Of a DNA stretch of 32,307 nucleotides, positions 1 to 8,972 are shown one piece after another. Every line of letters starts with the position of its first letter. Position 1 is the stretch's first letter. The DNA is from Betaproteobacteria bacterium (GTDB lineage Bacteria > Pseudomonadota > Gammaproteobacteria > Burkholderiales > SG8-39): the NCBI GenBank assembly GCA_947466535.1, contig CANIEV010000027.1, positions 1-32,307 on the forward strand, given 5' to 3'. Under the pieces are notes generated by a model. That model had not been told where the DNA came from. It searched no databases and saw only the letters and a list, made by a program, of their open reading frames with translations. The position numbers and the translations under genes are program-made.

Positions 1-857
1 GCGATGTCCTCGGGTGAAAGTCCGTACCGGCTTGCCTGTTTCCACACCGCCGCGGACACCGGGCGGAAGTGTGCGGCCATCCTCGTCACGAAGAACGCGT
101 CCGGCCCGGGATCGACGGGGATCCTGGAGGCGCGCAGGTTGATGTTGGCGAAGCGGTAGTCCCCCTCGTTTTCGACGAGCACGGTCCAGTTGAACGGCGA
201 CACCGCGCGGGCCAGCGCGGACACGTTTGCCTGCGGCCAGCCGAGCGCGCGCGCCTGCGTACGGCCGACCTCGAGCGCGCGTTCCTGCAGAAGAAGTTGC
301 AGACCACCCACGTACGCGAAGAGCAGCACGCAGGCGGTGGTCGCCGGGACGCGCGAGTATTTCCATACTGCGGACAGCGTCAGTCCCGCGAGGATGATGC
401 CGCTGAACCAGAGGTCGATGATGAAGGTCGTGCCCCAGGCGTAGCGCGTATCCGAGAACGGGGCGAACACCATAGTTCCGTAGGAGGTGATCAGGTCGCC
501 GGTGATGTGGGCGAGCACGCCGGTGGCGGCCAGACCGATGTAGGCCTTCCAGCCGCGAGGGTGCCTGAACGCGAGAGCGGCAAGAAACGAAAGCAGCAGC
601 GCCCAGAGCGGCAGCATCAGCAGCGAATGCGTGACGCCGCGATGGTTCAGGAGATAGGTGAGAGGGGATGCGGCATTGGCGACGAAGTCGATGTCCGGAA
701 ATGCGGCGGCGATCGCGCAGATCAGCATCCGCCGGCGCTCGGGGATGTGGCTCGTTGCCGCCTGCGGCTCTTCGTCGCGCGAGCGGACGGACAGGAAGCG
801 CTGCGGCAGGGCGCAGGCGAGGAGGGCGCCGGAGAGCGCGTGGGTAAGGGTATCCAT
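1..857 (-). CDS. DUF457/YdjM-type membrane metal-dependent hydrolase, 3' end cut by window edge
   Basis: Translating the complement from the ATG at 857 gives an open frame of 285 codons that runs off the left edge without a stop. The N-terminus starts MDTLTHALSG, followed by PDID (residues 54-57), HRGVTHS (72-78) and GDLITSYG further on. This His/Asp pattern and several hydrophobic helices match the inner-membrane hydrolase family DUF457 (YdjM/YbcI, 'LexA-binding inner membrane-associated putative hydrolase'). The molecular substrate of the family is not established. The C-terminal part seen here is soluble, with no recognised motif. The gene diverges from the EamA exporter at 989, leaving about 130 bp between the starts. 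Family assignment is fairly safe; function is unknown. Confidence 0.8.
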   Translation of the reverse strand, partial: MDTLTHALSGALLACALPQRFLSVRSRDEEPQAATSHIPERRRMLICAIAAAFPDIDFVANAASPLTYLLNHRGVTHSLLMLPLWALLLSFLAALAFRHPRGWKAYIGLAATGVLAHITGDLITSYGTMVFAPFSDTRYAWGTTFIIDLWFSGIILAGLTLSAVWKYSRVPATTACVLLFAYVGGLQLLLQERALEVGRTQARALGWPQANVSALARAVSPFNWTVLVENEGDYRFANINLRASRIPVDPGPDAFFVTRMAAHFRPVSAAVWKQASRYGLSPEDI

Positions 858-988
858 GGACGCCGCGGATTATGCCAGCGAGCCGTTCGAATGGATGCGT
901 TCCCCAGGACGGCCCCGCCGGGCGCTGTTGTACCATCGGGCGATGCATGCAATTCAACCGGTTCGCGCCCGATGAAACCGGTCACGCG

Positions 989-1909
989 ATGAAAGGAACC
1001 TTCGGGCTCGGCCTTTTCGCGGCGTTCTCGGCGGTCGTCCTCTGGGGTGTGCAGCTGCCGATCGGCAAGGATGTGTTCCCCGTGGTCGGTGCGGTGCATG
1101 TGACCTTCATCCGCTACGGGCTGGCGACGCTTTTCCTCGTTCCGGTGCTGGTTTTCGTCGAGGGCCGTGCATCGCTCAGCTATCGGGGCAAGGTTCTGCC
1201 TGCAGTCGTTTTCGGCGTGATCGGCATGTGCGCGTCTCCGATGCTGGTGTTCTTCGGCATGTCGCTTTCGCGCGCCGAGCATGCGGTGGTGATCATTGCC
1301 CTGCAGCCCTCGATCACCGCGATCATCCAGTGGTACGCGCAGGGCAGGCGGCCGGCGAACTTCACGCTCGCCTGCATCGTGTGCGCGTTCTGCGGTGTTC
1401 TGCTGGTGGTGACCAAGGGCGATATCGCGATGGCAGGCACACCGCGCGAGCTGCTCGGCGATTTCATCGTTCTCTGTGGCGCGACCTGCTGGGTGATCTA
1501 CACGATGGCGATCAACCGGCTAGCGGGCTGGTCGGCGCTGCGCCTGACGGTGCTCACGCTGATTCCGGGCTTGGCCGCAACCGGAATCGTCGCCGGGGTG
1601 CTTGTCGAGGCCGGTCTGATCGATGTCCCGGGCACGGCGGCCCTTGGCAGCGTGATGTGGGAACTCCTCTATCTTGCGATCGCCGGCGTGCTGATCTCGA
1701 TGCTGCTGTGGACCTACGGCACCCAGCGCATCGGCGCACTCAATTCCTCGTTGCTGATCAACTTCATGCCGGTGGTGACCTTCGCGGTGCGCGCCTGGCA
1801 GGGGCACCCGATAGCCGCAGTGGAGGTGACGGGTGCCGCGATGGTGGTGCTGGCGCTGGTGGCAAATAACATTTATCTCAGGATGCAGTACCTCAAACGC
1901 TCCGGCTGA
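989..1909 (+). CDS. DMT-superfamily (EamA) transporter
   Basis: A 306-residue, very hydrophobic protein with about ten predicted membrane segments in two repeated halves, the layout and length of EamA/RhaT drug-metabolite transporters. The first helix carries the family-typical small-residue and W-G pattern (FSAVVLWGVQLPIGK) and the second starts near VHVTFIRYGLA. The frame is open further upstream, but the hydrophobic region begins right after MKGTFGLG, so the ATG at 989 is chosen; ATG 947 is the alternative and neither has a strong ribosome site. Members export amino acids, metabolites or drugs across the inner membrane; the substrate here cannot be predicted. The next gene, a Bug protein, is on the same strand 125 bp downstream, where nothing clear was found except its ribosome site. 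Confidence 0.85.
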   Translation: MKGTFGLGLFAAFSAVVLWGVQLPIGKDVFPVVGAVHVTFIRYGLATLFLVPVLVFVEGRASLSYRGKVLPAVVFGVIGMCASPMLVFFGMSLSRAEHAVVIIALQPSITAIIQWYAQGRRPANFTLACIVCAFCGVLLVVTKGDIAMAGTPRELLGDFIVLCGATCWVIYTMAINRLAGWSALRLTVLTLIPGLAATGIVAGVLVEAGLIDVPGTAALGSVMWELLYLAIAGVLISMLLWTYGTQRIGALNSSLLINFMPVVTFAVRAWQGHPIAAVEVTGAAMVVLALVANNIYLRMQYLKRSG

Positions 1910-2020
1910 TTCCGTCGTTAGCCGTCGCGGCCGTGCTAGATTCGCGCTTTGTTCGCAGTGACGATCCGTGCAGCGACGTGGCACAACGTCGGGACCGAAG
2001 TCCGGCGCCGGGTCGAATCA

Positions 2021-2029
2021 AAGGAGGAG
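2021..2029 (+). promoter_or_regulatory. Strong ribosome binding site fixing the start of the 2035 gene
   Basis: AAGGAGGAG ends 5 nt before the ATG at 2035. The frame is open upstream to 1933, but only this ATG has a Shine-Dalgarno and is followed directly by a signal peptide, so it decides the start. Confidence 0.8.
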
Positions 2030-2034
2030 TGGGC

Positions 2035-3012
2035 ATGTCCGGAAATTCGTTCGTCCAGAGGGTCGGTTTTTCGCTGTTTGGAATGGCGCTTGCGATCGGC
2101 GCATCCGCACAGGGTTTTCCCGCGCGGCAGATCCAGATTCTTGTGCCGTTTCCGCCGGGCGGTCCGACCGACGTTCTGGCTCGGGTGCTTGCCGACAAGA
2201 TGGGCACGAGCATGAACACGACTGTGGTCGTGGACAACCGTCCGGGCGGCGCGGCGCAGATCGCGATCAACGCGCTCAAGCTCCAGCCCGCCGACGGCCA
2301 CACCTTGCTGATCGGCGACATGGGCGCGCTCGCGATCAACCAGAGCCTGTACGCGAAGTTGTCCTACGACACGATGAAGGACCTGCAACCGCTCGCGCTG
2401 CTGCTCTCCGGCCCGATGGTTCTCACCGTGCCGGCGGCGAATCCGGCGAAGACGGTGGCCGAGTTCATTCAGTTCGCGAACGCAAAGCAGGGCGGTGGCA
2501 GCTACGCCTCGCAGGGCATTGGCACCGGAGGCCATCTCGTGGGCGAACTGTTCCGCCTGCGCACCGGCGCGACGCTCACCCATGTGCCCTACAAGGGCGG
2601 CGCTCCCGCGGGACAGGATCTGGTCGCAGGTCGCGTCGACATGCTGTTCGATGTGCCCTTCGCCTTTCTGCCGAACATCCGCGAAGGCAAGCTGCGCCCG
2701 ATCGGCGTCGCGACGACGCAGCGCGCGGCATCCCTGCCGAACGTCGCTACTCTCGAAGAGCAGGGTTACGCCGGGATAACGATGGCGGCCTGGTTCGGTG
2801 CGGTCACGCGCACCGGCACGCCGCCCGCGGTAGTGGCGAAGCTGAGCGACGAACTGGTCAAGGCCACGCGCCTGCCGGACGTCAACAAGCGCTTCACCGA
2901 CATGGGCTTCGATCTTCCCGGCCAGGGCGCGGAGGCCTTCGGCAAGCATATGGCTGCCGAGATGCAGCGCTGGGGCGACCTGATCCGTACTTCGGGCATC
3001 AAGGCGGAGTAG
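2035..3012 (+). CDS. Tripartite tricarboxylate transporter substrate-binding protein (Bug/TctC family), copy 1
   Basis: A 325-residue periplasmic solute receptor. Residues 1-26 form a Sec signal ending ASAQ, and the mature protein starts with the Bug pattern (PARQIQILVPFPPGGPTDV). Further landmarks are VVDNRPGGAAQIA, the glycine-rich segment around YASQGIGTGGH, and HVPYKGGAP, which in this family line the carboxylate-binding cleft. Bug receptors bind small carboxylates or aromatic acids and in typical systems hand them to TctA/TctB membrane proteins. No TctAB genes lie nearby, so this is an orphan receptor, as is common in Burkholderiales. It converges with the iorB-like gene across 60 bp. 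The ligand is unknown. Confidence 0.9.
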   Translation: MSGNSFVQRVGFSLFGMALAIGASAQGFPARQIQILVPFPPGGPTDVLARVLADKMGTSMNTTVVVDNRPGGAAQIAINALKLQPADGHTLLIGDMGALAINQSLYAKLSYDTMKDLQPLALLLSGPMVLTVPAANPAKTVAEFIQFANAKQGGGSYASQGIGTGGHLVGELFRLRTGATLTHVPYKGGAPAGQDLVAGRVDMLFDVPFAFLPNIREGKLRPIGVATTQRAASLPNVATLEEQGYAGITMAAWFGAVTRTGTPPAVVAKLSDELVKATRLPDVNKRFTDMGFDLPGQGAEAFGKHMAAEMQRWGDLIRTSGIKAE

Positions 3013-3013
3013 C

Positions 3014-3056
3014 GCGGCCGGGCCGCCCGCCCGTTCCGGACTATTCCGGCAAGGCG
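3014..3056. terminator. Possible weak bidirectional terminator between convergent genes
   Basis: The 60-bp gap between two convergent genes contains two short palindromes: GCGGCC/GGCCGC at 3014-3026, and CCGGA-CTAT-TCCGG starting near 3036. Neither has a T tract. The location is right for transcription end but the structures are short. Confidence 0.25.
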
Positions 3057-3072
3057 AGCCTCGAGGCGGTGG

Positions 3073-5349
3073 TCAGGCGCGGCTCGCCTGCAACGCCGCC
3101 TTCATGCGTTCTGCCGTGAGCGGGCCCTGGCGAAGTCGAACACCGGTGGCATCGAACACCGCGTTGCCGATCGCGGCGGCGATCGGATAGGTCGTGGCCT
3201 CACCCGCGCCGGTTGCGGGCACGTCGGGCCGGTTGATGAGTTCGATCGCCACCTCAGGCACGTCCGGAAAGCGCAGGATCGGATAGGAAAGCCAGTCGAG
3301 GCTGGTGACCCGTTTGTCGTCCCATTTCACTTCCTCGAGCAGCGTGCGGCTGGTGCCCTGCACCGCGTTGCCCTCGATCTGGTTCCTCAGCCCGTCGGGG
3401 TTCACGATCAGTCCGCAGTCGTGCGCGACGTTGATTTTTGTCACCCGGATCTGCCCGCTGGCAGGGTTCACTTCGACTTCGGCGACGATCGCTGCATAGG
3501 TTCCGAACGCGTACATCGCGACACCCCGTCCGCGCAGGACTCCCTCGCGACCACGCGCAGGATTCGGCGACGTTCTCGGCTGCCAGTTGGACAGCTTTGC
3601 GACCGCATTGAGGACATCGATCGCGCGGCTGTCCTTCAGGCGGTCAATGCGGAACTGCAGCGGGTCGCGCCCCGCCGCCGCGGCAAGCTCGTCGAAGAAC
3701 GACTCGCTTGCGAACAACGCGCCAAGCCCTGCGACCGAGCGCATTTCGCTCGGTCGCAGCGGATGCGGTTCGGCGGTCTGCAGGGCATGGATCAGGATGC
3801 GCGAGTCCGGCAGGTCATAGAGCGGGCGGATGCCGGCAATCGCCCCGGTGTTCAGGATGCGGCCCGCTTCGGCGATGATCGGCACGTCCACCTCGCCGCC
3901 GCTCAGCCGGGTTGCGAGCAGATAGCCGGACACCTTGTTGCCGTAGGTGCGGTAGCGCGCGCTGTGGGTGAGCACCCATGCTTCGAAGTCCCATGCGGTG
4001 ATTTCTCCGCGCTCGCCGATGCCGCCTTTCATGTCGACGAGATAGGGCGCGCCGCGCGGTGCCCAGCCGAATTCGTCGTGCCGCATCCATTGAACGCGAA
4101 CCGGTTGCCCGATTTCCTTCGAGATCAGCGCTGCATCGCCGTTCGCATCGTCGGACCCGTTGTGCCCGTAGCAGCCCGAGCCCTCGACATAGATGATGCG
4201 GACATTTTCCTTCGGTGTGCCGAGGAGGCGGGCGACCGCCTCGCGCTGCATGTGCACGTCCTGAGTTGCGGACCACACGGTCACCGTTCCGTCACCGCGC
4301 ACGTCAGCGACAGCGCACGACGGACCGATGGACGCGTGCGAATGAAACGGCCAGCTGTAGGTGGAACTCAGGCGGCGGGACGTGCGCTGAAATCCGCGAT
4401 CGAGACTGCCGTTGTTCATCAGGGTGACGTCGGTGCTCGGCATGACCCGTAGCGCCGCTGCCAGCGCAGGCTGCGGGGGCAGTCCGCCGCCTCCCGACCA
4501 CTCGATCTTCAGGTCCGCTGCCGCCCGGATTGCTTCCCGCTCGGTCGGTGCAACCACAGCGACGAAGTCCTTGCGGGTGACGATTCGCACGCCGGGCCGG
4601 GTTGACTTGCCTTTTGCGAACCCGGCGACGCGAACGAGTTTCGCGCCGACGGCCGCCGGGCGGATGACGCGGGCGTGGACCATGCCGGGTACGCGCACGT
4701 CCTGCACGTAGGTGAATCGTGCGGTGAGTTTCTCCGGAATGTCCACCCGCGGCGCGGAGCGCCCGACGATACGGTAGTCGGCAGGCTTCTTGACCACGGC
4801 CTTGCCGGTGACGGTGCGCTCGAATCGTTTGCCGCCGACGAGTTCGCGATAGGCAACACGCGACGTCCCGTTCGTGACCACGCCCTCGGTGACAGTCAAT
4901 TGCGCCGGGGCCGTGCCGAGTTGCGCGGAGGCGAGTTCGAGCAGGGCCAGGCGCGCTTCCGCGGCGGCCTGGCGAATCTGCGGGCCGCCGGCCGCGATCG
5001 AGCGGCTTGCCGAGGTGACGCCCTGATCGGGGGTGCGCGCGGTGTCGCCCTGAACGATCCGGACGCTGGAGAGGGCGACGTCGAGTTCTTCTGCGACGAT
5101 CTGCGAGAACGCGGTGTTGATGCCGGTGCCGAGTTCCACCTTTCCGCAGAACAGGGTGACGGTGCCGTCGCTGCCGATAGCCAGCCAGGAATCGACCGCA
5201 TTCTGCGGCACCGCGGGGCCGAAACCGGCCGCGTCCGCACTGCCGGGGAGCATGCCCGGGAGGCTGAATGACATCACCAGCGCGCCGCTGCTCTTGAGAA
5301 AACCGCGGCGATCGAGACTGCCCGGGACTGCGCCGAGGCGTGCGCTCAT
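3073..5349 (-). CDS. iorB: Molybdopterin-binding large subunit of an isoquinoline 1-oxidoreductase-like dehydrogenase (COG1529)
   Basis: A 758-residue protein starting at the ATG at 5349. It opens with a twin-arginine signal (DRRGFLK at residues 13-19, then a hydrophobic stretch ending near PGSADA), so it is exported folded to the periplasm. The body matches the IorB branch of the xanthine dehydrogenase superfamily: a paired substrate-channel domain ([20 protein letters not shown]), Mo-pterin contacts, and the catalytic glutamate in GAGEATTYP (E717). There is no C-terminal cytochrome c extension. The start overlaps the stop of the 2Fe-2S gene by ATGA, so the two are translationally coupled. 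No FAD subunit is present, as in IorAB and related quinoline/aldehyde oxidoreductases that pass electrons to a cytochrome. The gene symbol marks the closest family; the true substrate is unknown. Confidence 0.85.
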   Translation of the reverse strand: MSARLGAVPGSLDRRGFLKSSGALVMSFSLPGMLPGSADAAGFGPAVPQNAVDSWLAIGSDGTVTLFCGKVELGTGINTAFSQIVAEELDVALSSVRIVQGDTARTPDQGVTSASRSIAAGGPQIRQAAAEARLALLELASAQLGTAPAQLTVTEGVVTNGTSRVAYRELVGGKRFERTVTGKAVVKKPADYRIVGRSAPRVDIPEKLTARFTYVQDVRVPGMVHARVIRPAAVGAKLVRVAGFAKGKSTRPGVRIVTRKDFVAVVAPTEREAIRAAADLKIEWSGGGGLPPQPALAAALRVMPSTDVTLMNNGSLDRGFQRTSRRLSSTYSWPFHSHASIGPSCAVADVRGDGTVTVWSATQDVHMQREAVARLLGTPKENVRIIYVEGSGCYGHNGSDDANGDAALISKEIGQPVRVQWMRHDEFGWAPRGAPYLVDMKGGIGERGEITAWDFEAWVLTHSARYRTYGNKVSGYLLATRLSGGEVDVPIIAEAGRILNTGAIAGIRPLYDLPDSRILIHALQTAEPHPLRPSEMRSVAGLGALFASESFFDELAAAAGRDPLQFRIDRLKDSRAIDVLNAVAKLSNWQPRTSPNPARGREGVLRGRGVAMYAFGTYAAIVAEVEVNPASGQIRVTKINVAHDCGLIVNPDGLRNQIEGNAVQGTSRTLLEEVKWDDKRVTSLDWLSYPILRFPDVPEVAIELINRPDVPATGAGEATTYPIAAAIGNAVFDATGVRLRQGPLTAERMKAALQASRA

Positions 5350-5828
5350 GATTTCACCTGTCCCGGTTGTCCGGCCGCTGCGCGCTTGACCGCACGCAGT
5401 ATCCGCAAATGCGTTCCGCAGCGGCAAAGATTGCCGGCAAGTGCCTGACGGATCTCGGCATCGCTCGGTCGCGGATTTTTCCTGAGGAATGCATCGGTCT
5501 GCATGATCATGCCGTTGATGCAGTAGGCGCATTGCGCCGCCTGCTCATCGATGAACGCCTGCTGGAGCGGGCTCGGCTTCTCGGGCGTCCCGAGTCCTTC
5601 GAGCGTTGTCACCTTGGCGCTCTTCACGGCGGATACCGGCGTCACGCAGGACCGCACGGCCTCGCCGTTGATTTGTACCGTGCAGGCGCCGCATTGCGCA
5701 AGGCCGCAGCCGAATTTCGGGCCCTTGAGCTGCAGGTGGTCGCGCAGTACATAGAGCAGCGGCGTATCGGCATCAACACCGTCCACCGTCCGGATCGAGC
5801 CGTTGACCGTAATTCGTATCGACGACAT
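5346..5828 (-). CDS. iorA: 2Fe-2S subunit of isoquinoline 1-oxidoreductase-like dehydrogenase
   Basis: A 160-residue protein with two [2Fe-2S] clusters. The N-terminal plant-ferredoxin cluster uses C41, C46, C49 and C61 (in CGLAQCGAC and RSC); the C-terminal helical cluster uses C100, C103, C135 and C137 (CAYC and CRC). This is the standard layout of the small subunit of Mo hydroxylases. The ATG at 5828 is chosen because [10 protein letters not shown] is the normal N-terminus and GGGAGAG lies upstream; the open frame extends to 5918 but adds non-conserved sequence. The gene has no signal of its own, so it is probably carried out by the Tat signal of its partner. It is the first gene of the pair. 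The nuclease gene ends 102 bp upstream on the same strand, so read-through is possible. Confidence 0.88.
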   Translation of the reverse strand: MSSIRITVNGSIRTVDGVDADTPLLYVLRDHLQLKGPKFGCGLAQCGACTVQINGEAVRSCVTPVSAVKSAKVTTLEGLGTPEKPSPLQQAFIDEQAAQCAYCINGMIMQTDAFLRKNPRPSDAEIRQALAGNLCRCGTHLRILRAVKRAAAGQPGQVKS

Positions 5829-5930
5829 GCTCTTGCTCTCCCTTGTCTGAATGCGATCAGCCGCGTCGTTCGCGGCAACGGCGGGTATGACGAGAAAACT
5901 GCCCGGCGCGTTCTGCACCGGAATATTGCA

Positions 5931-6704
5931 TCAAAGGGATGGATCGCGTGGCGCCGGCGTTGATCCGGGGGCGGAGGCGTCCGGTGTCGTCGCCGAAAAC
6001 GACGCACGTGCCTCGTAAAGGGCCGCGAGCGCGGCGTCGATTTCCGCAAAGCCGAGTTCATGCACCCAGAGGGCGCGCGGCTTGAAGGCCTCGATGGTCA
6101 CGTAGGCAAAACGCGGCTGTTTTCCGGTGAGGCGTCGCACCGCGTCGATGTAGTGCGCCGCCTGCAGGTCGTACATCCGGCGCCGGCGCAGGCGCGCGAA
6201 GCGGCGCTTGCGCACGTCCTGCACCGTCTTCACTTCGAGAATGATCTCGGGCGTGAAGCAGTCCGGCCGGGCGCGCCAGCGCCGGCCCGCCTCGTCGGTC
6301 CAGTAGATCGACAGTTCCTTGGTGCCCTCGCGCAGCCACTGCGCGACCGGCTCGCGCGCGTATCGCTCGATCGCATCGCGCGTCCAGAGGAGAGATTCGT
6401 ATTGCTCAGGACGCAGCCAGATGCGGCCCATCAGCGTCTCCGGGTCCTCGAGTGCATCCGCCGGTTCGCCAAGGCGCGGCACCGCGTAATTTTTTGCGAA
6501 ATACGCGGGCTCGAGGAGGAAAGCATGCATCGCCTCGCCCATCACCATCTCGGGGCTGGTCGAGACGAACGGCACGTGAACGTTGGTCTCGCCGCGCAGG
6601 GTCCTGCGCAGCATCGAGGAGGACGCCCAGTCGCGGCTCGCGAGATAGGTTTCGAGCGGCTCCTCGCGCGTGAACACGCTCCCGGGCTCGACGGGATCGG
6701 CCAT
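5931..6704 (-). CDS. RecE/exonuclease VIII-like PD-(D/E)XK nuclease (DUF3799)
   Basis: A 257-residue soluble protein. It shows the features of the RecE catalytic domain: GEAMHAFLLEP (H60), the core RARPDCF (D148), EVK (E157, K159) and a downstream Q-x3-Y motif (DLQAAHY, Q181 and Y185). All metal-binding and catalytic residues of a PD-(D/E)XK nuclease are therefore present. RecE-type enzymes degrade one strand of double-stranded DNA 5' to 3' to prepare annealing and are usually encoded by prophages next to a RecT annealase. Here there is no RecT or phage gene; instead the gene starts 2 nt after the stop of a Bug receptor, with no ribosome site of its own, suggesting translation by coupling. 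The C-terminal tail of about 25 residues is rich in Ala, Pro, Ser and Thr. Role unknown. Confidence 0.75.
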   Translation of the reverse strand: MADPVEPGSVFTREEPLETYLASRDWASSSMLRRTLRGETNVHVPFVSTSPEMVMGEAMHAFLLEPAYFAKNYAVPRLGEPADALEDPETLMGRIWLRPEQYESLLWTRDAIERYAREPVAQWLREGTKELSIYWTDEAGRRWRARPDCFTPEIILEVKTVQDVRKRRFARLRRRRMYDLQAAHYIDAVRRLTGKQPRFAYVTIEAFKPRALWVHELGFAEIDAALAALYEARASFSATTPDASAPGSTPAPRDPSL

Positions 6705-6706
6705 GC

Positions 6707-7678
6707 TCAGTCGATCTTGATTCCGGCCTCGCGCACCACCCTCGCCCATTTGGCGATCTCGGTGCGGAGAAAGGATTCAAACGCCTGCGGCGTGCTGCCC
6801 ACCGGTTCGGCGCCGAGCGCGGCGAGGCGTTCCCGCACCTCGGGCAGGGCGAGCGCGCGCGCGACGTCGCGTTGCAGCCGGTTGATTGCGTCCGGCGGCG
6901 TGCCCGCCGGCACGAACAGGCCGTTGAAATCGTAGATCTCGTAGCCCGCAAGACCCGCTTCCGCAACGGTGGGCACCTCCGGCAGCGAAGGCGCGCGACG
7001 GTTGCCGGTGACGGCGAGTGCGCGCAGTTTGCCTGCACGGATATGCGGCGCGGCGGAGGACAGGAAGGCAAAGAACACAGGCACCTGTCCCGCGACCACA
7101 TCGGCGAGGGCCGGTCCTCCGCCCTTGTAGGGCACGTGGATCATTTCCACGCCGGTGCGCTGGCGGAACATTTCCGCGGCCAGATGCTGCGAGGAGCCGT
7201 TGCCGGAGGACGCATAGGCGAGCCCGCCCGCTTTCGCGCGGGCGAGTTCGATCAGTTCCTTTACCGATGAAACGGCGAGCGACGGGTGCACCACCAGCAC
7301 GTTCGGCGCCTGGATGATCTGTGTCACGGGCACCAGATCGCGTATCGGTTCGTAGGGCATCTTCGGGTACAGGCCGGGATTCACCACGTGGGTGGTGATG
7401 TCGAGCAGCACGGTGTAGCCGTCGCCCGGCTGGCGGGCGACGTACTCGCCGGCGATCATTCCCGAGGCGCCGGGACGGTTCTCGACGATCACGCTCTGTC
7501 CGAGCGATTCACCGAGCCTCGGTGCGATCAGTCGTGCGGTGACGTCCGCGCCTCCGCCAGGCGCGGTGCTCAGGATCATGCGTATCGGCTTGTTCGGGTA
7601 CTGCGCGTTCGATGCGCCGGAAAACGCGATGCAGAACGATATGAAAAGAAAACGGCAGGAGCGGATCAGGACGTGCAT
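6707..7678 (-). CDS. Tripartite tricarboxylate transporter substrate-binding protein (Bug/TctC family), copy 2
   Basis: A 323-residue periplasmic receptor. The ATG at 7678 gives a clean signal peptide (MHVLIRSCRFLFISF to SNA); starts at 7714 and 7741 would bury the signal behind extra residues. Conserved Bug segments are PNKPIRMILSTAPGGGADV, VENRPGASGMIAGEYVA, AYASSGNGSSQHLAAEMF and HVPYKGGGPALADVVAG. No membrane components are nearby. It is co-directional with the nuclease gene 2 nt downstream. The 96-bp gap to the upstream ABC ATPase gene contains a small palindrome. It is clearly divergent in sequence from copies 1 and 3, so these are not recent duplicates. Ligand unknown. Confidence 0.9.
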   Translation of the reverse strand: MHVLIRSCRFLFISFCIAFSGASNAQYPNKPIRMILSTAPGGGADVTARLIAPRLGESLGQSVIVENRPGASGMIAGEYVARQPGDGYTVLLDITTHVVNPGLYPKMPYEPIRDLVPVTQIIQAPNVLVVHPSLAVSSVKELIELARAKAGGLAYASSGNGSSQHLAAEMFRQRTGVEMIHVPYKGGGPALADVVAGQVPVFFAFLSSAAPHIRAGKLRALAVTGNRRAPSLPEVPTVAEAGLAGYEIYDFNGLFVPAGTPPDAINRLQRDVARALALPEVRERLAALGAEPVGSTPQAFESFLRTEIAKWARVVREAGIKID

Positions 7679-7748
7679 GGTTGAGGGCGTTGCAGTGAAA
7701 AAGCGAAGGCCCATGGTTTCACACGGCCCAGATTGAGGCAAGCCGATA

Positions 7749-7764
7749 CGCCGCTCAAGCGGCG
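7749..7764 (-). terminator. Hairpin downstream of the ABC ATPase gene
   Basis: CGCCGC-TCAA-GCGGCG is a 6-bp perfect stem with a 4-nt loop, 11 nt past the stop of the ABC ATPase gene on the minus strand. No T tract follows. It could mark the 3' end of the transporter transcript or stabilise it. Confidence 0.35.
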
Positions 7765-7774
7765 CTCCCTGAGC

Positions 7775-8857
7775 TCAGCTTTGCAGCAGGCGCATCTCCG
7801 CAGGATCGAGACCGAGGCGAACTTCGTCACCGACATCGAAGGGGTGATTCCCCGCGCGGTGCGCAGCGTCGGCGATGAATTCCGCGCCACCCGAGAGCGC
7901 GCGGTAGCGCACGAATTCGCCGAGGAATTCTCGTTCCTTGACGCGGCCGGGCAGCCAGACGCGTGAGGCATCGTTATCGCGTTGCGTCACCGTGATCGCG
8001 TGCGGCCGGACGCCGAGAGCAACCGTCCCGTGCCCGGGAAGGTCCTCCCGCCACGGCAGGTCGAGGACGCCCGCGTCGGGCGAGACCAGCCGCAGGCCCC
8101 CGCCGATACCCTTCTGCAGTTCGCCTTCGATCACGTTGATCGTGCCGATGAATTCGGCGACGAAGCGGTTGGCCGGGCGGTCATGGAGATCCATCGGCGT
8201 GCCGACCTGCCGGATCACGCCGTGGTCCATCACCGCGATGCGGTCGGCGGTGGTGAGCGCCTCTTCCTGGTCGTGGGTGACGAAGATCGTGGTGATGCCG
8301 AGGCGCCGTTGCAGGGCGACGAGTTCGCGCCGCATGTGATGCCGAAGCTTCGCGTCCAGATTGGACAACGGCTCGTCGAGCAGCAGCACCGCCGGTTCCA
8401 CCGCGAGCGTGCGCGCGAGCGCAACGCGCTGCTGCTGGCCCCCGGAGAGTTGTCCCGGGCGGCGCGCACCGAGGTCGGCGAGGCCGACGAGTTCAAGCGC
8501 CTGCCGGACTTTTTCGCGGATCTCACCGCGAGGAAGGCGCCGTTCCTCCAGGCCGAAGGCAACGTTCTGCTCCACCGTCATGTGCGGCCAGAGCGCGTAG
8601 CTCTGGAAGACCATGCCCACACCGCGCTTCCAGGGCGGCGTGTCGGTGATGTCGATGCCGCCTATGCGCACGCGGCCCTGCTGCGCGCGATTGAATCCGG
8701 CGATCAGGCGCAACAGCGTGGACTTGCCGCATCCCGAGGGACCGAGCAGCGCAAAGAATTCGCCCGGTTCGACGGCAAGCTCTATGCCGCGCAGGACGGT
8801 GTTGTCGCCGAAGGCGAGCGTGACGCCGCTTGCCTCGACCCTGACCGGTGCGCTCAT
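7775..8857 (-). CDS. ABC transporter ATP-binding protein (Fe3+/spermidine-putrescine/phosphonate type)
   Basis: A 360-residue cytoplasmic ATPase that powers import. Walker A GPSGCGKST lies at 39-47, the signature LSGGQQQRVALART at 137-150, Walker B VLLLDEP at 157-163 and the H-loop histidine in FVTHDQEEALT at H195. The roughly 120 residues after the ATPase core form a TOBE-type regulatory domain, giving the usual length of the PotA/FbpC class. The partner permease gene starts upstream on the same strand with 115 bp between the two genes. The start at 8857 is supported by the standard N-terminus. Together with the permease (8973) and binding protein (13471) it forms a complete importer. The solute is not resolved: ferric iron, phosphonate and sugar phosphate are all carried by this class. 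Confidence 0.93.
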   Translation of the reverse strand: MSAPVRVEASGVTLAFGDNTVLRGIELAVEPGEFFALLGPSGCGKSTLLRLIAGFNRAQQGRVRIGGIDITDTPPWKRGVGMVFQSYALWPHMTVEQNVAFGLEERRLPRGEIREKVRQALELVGLADLGARRPGQLSGGQQQRVALARTLAVEPAVLLLDEPLSNLDAKLRHHMRRELVALQRRLGITTIFVTHDQEEALTTADRIAVMDHGVIRQVGTPMDLHDRPANRFVAEFIGTINVIEGELQKGIGGGLRLVSPDAGVLDLPWREDLPGHGTVALGVRPHAITVTQRDNDASRVWLPGRVKEREFLGEFVRYRALSGGAEFIADAAHRAGNHPFDVGDEVRLGLDPAEMRLLQS

Positions 8858-8972
8858 GCCGTCCGTCCCGGGCCGGAAACAGGCGCGATCGGCAAAGTGA
8901 AAATGTCAGTTAAACGCCCGCTCCCCCGCGCCAATGCTGGGGGTTTTTCGAAAATTGTCAGTATTGCCGGTC

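Noticed and set aside
69-992. 307-residue plus-strand open frame at the left edge
   Set aside because: It opposes the DUF457-type hydrolase frame, which has clear motifs and membrane helices; this one has none.
5931-6704. Prophage remnant
   Set aside because: The RecE-like gene is alone: no annealase, integrase, structural or lysis genes and no attachment-site repeat were seen around it.
8922-8956. Terminator: CCCCC, 11-nt loop, GGGGG, TTTTT on the plus strand
   Set aside because: Only 5 paired bases and in the wrong direction for the flanking minus-strand genes; kept out as weak.
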